From the IMG/VR virus record IMGVR_UViG_3300046810_000338, positions 62,001-126,000 of that record: 64,000 bases of DNA; one strand, given 5' to 3'. Shown piece after piece: positions 61,685-64,000 of this stretch. The notes beneath the pieces are model-generated. The model had not been told where the DNA came from. It ran no database searches and worked only from the letters and a program-made list of their open reading frames with translations. The position numbers and the translations under genes are program-made. Source of the DNA: a virus. Position 1 is the first letter of the stretch. The number at the start of each line of letters is the position of its first letter.

Positions 61685-64000
61685 TCAGATGACCGGTTCA
61701 TCGTTCCCAGAGTCATCGTTCCCGCCATCGCTATTGCCGCTCCCAGAATCACCATTCCCAGAATCGGAATTGTCACCGCTGCTATCGCTGTCAGAACTGT
61801 CGCTATCTGAGTCGAAGTCGAAATCACCGCCATCGCCATCATCATCGTCATCGCCAAAGTCGAACCCGTCATCGTCATCACTTCCGTAGTCGTCGTTATA
61901 GTCATCACCGCCGCCGGTGCTACTGCCTTCGCCTTCTTCAGCCCCTTCAACACGGGCTGTGTCCATGCGCTCTTTGAGAGTCACCCACTCATTCTCGCTA
62001 ATGAGGGCAGAAGAGTAGAGCTTAAGGCCAACCACTTTAATGACCTTGTTCATGTCGTTGATGTTTTCCATCCCCTCATTGAACAAGATATTGCCGTAGT
62101 CTTCTGCTGTGCCGACTTTGAACATGTCGGTCAGTTGCGGCATGATGTTGTTTTCACGGCAGTAACGCAGCACCAGAGTGGACTTAACGCTGGCTTTAAC
62201 CAGAGTGACCCATTCATTACTGCTTGTGCCAACTGCTTGTGCGCCCAACACGTCGTCTGGCAGAATCAGGTCCAGCAGTTTCTCCAACGCATCGGAGTAT
62301 TCACCCAGTTCAGTCATGCGATTGCTCAGGCCAGTATCTGGCCGTGGCAGAGTGCAGGTGTAGATACTGAAGAAGATCTCGACGTATTTGTCGATACCCA
62401 CTGTAGCAACCTTCTCTTTACCACCCAGATCTTCAACGTACTGACCCACCACTTCACGCAACTGATCCATGATACCCTGGTGGTTGATCACGATCTTGAT
62501 GATCGTTTCACGGGTCAGGATATTGGTACGGTCCTGGATAATGATTGCGCGTTTGAGAGACAGTTCGTTACTGGTCGCAATCTTGGAGGAGAACTCAATC
62601 TGGTTAGACAGATCGACAATCTCTGGCGCCAAGCCATAGCCCATGGTTTGACGTTTGGCCAGGGATTCATCCATGGACAAATCGATCTCACGATACTGGA
62701 TATCACGAGGAACGATCTCAACTTTGGTCCCTGGGTAGTTATCACCCCCTTCCACGCTTACCGACAGGCCAGAGTCCTGAGCCATTTCGATCATGCGTTT
62801 AGGGTTGGAGGTAGCCCAAGGAATAGAGTTGCTACGACGACGTGCATACTCGTGGACGATCATCTCTTTGGTGCGAGACTTGTTAGGATCGTCTTCATCG
62901 ATCGTGATCTTCATGTCACGGTGATCGATCGAGTTACGGATCATGGTCTCAACGTTCATGAACAGCGTCAGCGCGCGGATAGAGGAAAGGATCTTGTTAT
63001 CCTCCATCAGAGAGCGACCGGTGCCGTTGTCGTTGAAGCGATACGCCCAGTAGACCACCATGTCGGCTGGGATGTAAACCAGACGAGTTTGCTTACCCGA
63101 CAGAGCCCGCTCAAACATCAGGTCGTATGCCATCTGCTGACGACTGACGGTGACATTACCCACACTGCCTGCCATGAAGCGGCTTTCAATGTCCCGTGCT
63201 GCCATGTCGCGAAATGCCATGGACGCCTGTTGAGACATCTGTTGAGTGGCGTAGCCGTCTTCATCGCGCAGCTGACTGGCAGCAGCGCTCAACATACCAG
63301 ACAGTGCAGAGCGGTTGTTAAACACGCCGGCATTGATGGTGTTGAAGTAGTCGGTACGCGCCGTCCTGGAGATCATGCTACCGAATTCATCCAGGATAGC
63401 AATGAACCCGATGGGCTTGTCTGGCTTACCCGGTGGGTGAATCGCCATCAGTGCTTCGGTGGAACCTGGCTTGATCAGAGGACCACCAATCGTTTCACGA
63501 CTGGCTTCTTCTTGACGGTTCAACATGAAGATCTCTTCGGCGCGTAGGTTGCCGTTGTGATAAATGTCTTCAATGTTACGGTAGGAGTTACCACCCAGAC
63601 CTTCCAGCACCATGTTCTGCTTGGCAGTCATGGCAGACTGGGTGATGTCTTCTAACTTCATCATCATCGGGTTGTCGTAAATCTCTGGAGACACCCAACC
63701 CTTGCATTTAGTAAAGACACCACACTGCATAACCGGCAGTGGCTGGGTTGGAATAACCAGTTCCGAATTGACGTCATTGAGCATGGACTCAAGTGTCATC
63801 TTGCGGGCAGTAGGTGTGGCGCTTGGAGCGCCCATGTAGCCAACTGGCTTGCCGATGTTCTTGAGGTCGGTAGATTTACGGTACTCTTCCAGAGCAACCT
63901 TCTTACCAGTACGGCCGTTGATCAGGTCGTCCAGCGAGTTTTCTGGGATGATAAGCGTAACGTCGGCGCCTTCCACGAAAAGAGCTTTACGCAATTTATC
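61685..64000 (-). CDS. Portal protein (phiKZ gp129-like), 5' end outside the window
   Basis: 771 residues are visible and the frame is open at the right edge (an in-frame TTG at 63994 is not the start). The body is helical with typical portal features: a long central region with conserved-looking aromatic and basic segments (LVYIPADMVVYWAYRFN, then SLMEDNKILSSIRAL). The last 90 residues are an extreme Asp/Ser/Gly tail (blocks of DDDD and SDSDSSDSDSSG). Gene order (capsid, nvRNAP beta N-terminal, portal) matches phiKZ 120, 123 and 129. The portal forms the dodecameric DNA channel at one capsid vertex. Confidence 0.8.
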   Translation of the reverse strand, partial: DKLRKALFVEGADVTLIIPENSLDDLINGRTGKKVALEEYRKSTDLKNIGKPVGYMGAPSATPTARKMTLESMLNDVNSELVIPTQPLPVMQCGVFTKCKGWVSPEIYDNPMMMKLEDITQSAMTAKQNMVLEGLGGNSYRNIEDIYHNGNLRAEEIFMLNRQEEASRETIGGPLIKPGSTEALMAIHPPGKPDKPIGFIAILDEFGSMISRTARTDYFNTINAGVFNNRSALSGMLSAAASQLRDEDGYATQQMSQQASMAFRDMAARDIESRFMAGSVGNVTVSRQQMAYDLMFERALSGKQTRLVYIPADMVVYWAYRFNDNGTGRSLMEDNKILSSIRALTLFMNVETMIRNSIDHRDMKITIDEDDPNKSRTKEMIVHEYARRRSNSIPWATSNPKRMIEMAQDSGLSVSVEGGDNYPGTKVEIVPRDIQYREIDLSMDESLAKRQTMGYGLAPEIVDLSNQIEFSSKIATSNELSLKRAIIIQDRTNILTRETIIKIVINHQGIMDQLREVVGQYVEDLGGKEKVATVGIDKYVEIFFSIYTCTLPRPDTGLSNRMTELGEYSDALEKLLDLILPDDVLGAQAVGTSSNEWVTLVKASVKSTLVLRYCRENNIMPQLTDMFKVGTAEDYGNILFNEGMENINDMNKVIKVVGLKLYSSALISENEWVTLKERMDTARVEGAEEGEGSSTGGGDDYNDDYGSDDDDGFDFGDDDDDGDGGDFDFDSDSDSSDSDSSGDNSDSGNGDSGSGNSDGGNDDSGNDEPVI

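Overview
The window is a segment of a jumbo tailed myophage of the phiKZ type (nucleus-forming Chimalliviridae), most likely infecting Pseudomonas. The identification rests on split multisubunit RNA polymerase genes carrying recognisable beta and beta' motifs, a phiKZ-like major capsid protein with a predicted maturation cleavage site, a portal with an acidic tail, a family of membrane-anchored inner-body-like virion proteins, and a gene order that follows phiKZ from about gene 54 to gene 129. Family-level names and phiKZ correspondences come from motif reading and remembered synteny; no database search was run. No tRNA gene, CRISPR array, transposase, integrase or rRNA was seen.

Layout. 1-1262: end of a highly expressed gene that by position is probably the phage-nucleus shell protein (chimallin). 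1263-1555: a non-coding, strongly structured stretch ending in a terminator. 1597-14029 (+): beta' N-terminal subunit of the non-virion RNAP (nvRNAP), a run of small unknown genes including tandem paralogs, an SbcD/Mre11-like nuclease, an SSB-like protein, the gp68-like nvRNAP subunit and two neighbours. 14048-14419 (-): a small exported protein. 14534-21324 (+): nvRNAP beta C-terminal and beta' C-terminal subunits, a UvsW-like SF2 helicase and two unknown genes. 21391-24071 (-): a beta' C-terminal subunit that fits the virion RNAP, with two neighbours. 24197-26883 (+): a two-gene unit whose second gene carries a T TTT TTC slippery heptamer and a 179-codon -1 frame extension. 26927-28690 (-): a family B DNA polymerase with exonuclease and motif A but no motif B or C. 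28756-36935 (+): a membrane-anchored HExxH protease-like protein and inner-body-like proteins. 36983-41058 (-): two tail or baseplate proteins. 41091-51320 (+): more virion proteins. 51450-52997 (-): a DnaB-like helicase. 52996-61543 (+): major capsid protein, nvRNAP beta N-terminal subunit and others. 61685-64000 (-): portal protein, cut by the window edge.

How it works together. All five nvRNAP pieces expected from phiKZ are present, so middle and late transcription would be self-sufficient. Transcription units are closed by hairpins that, with few exceptions, carry TATG next to one or both sides, facing outward. A separate 19-bp motif (ACCTAAATTATCTAAGTGA-like) sits upstream of several + strand units, including two nvRNAP genes, and is a candidate phage promoter. 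The most unusual items are the probable programmed -1 frameshift, the split polymerase, the structured RNA after the first gene, the terminator/TATG pairing, and a head-to-head gene pair whose start codons overlap.
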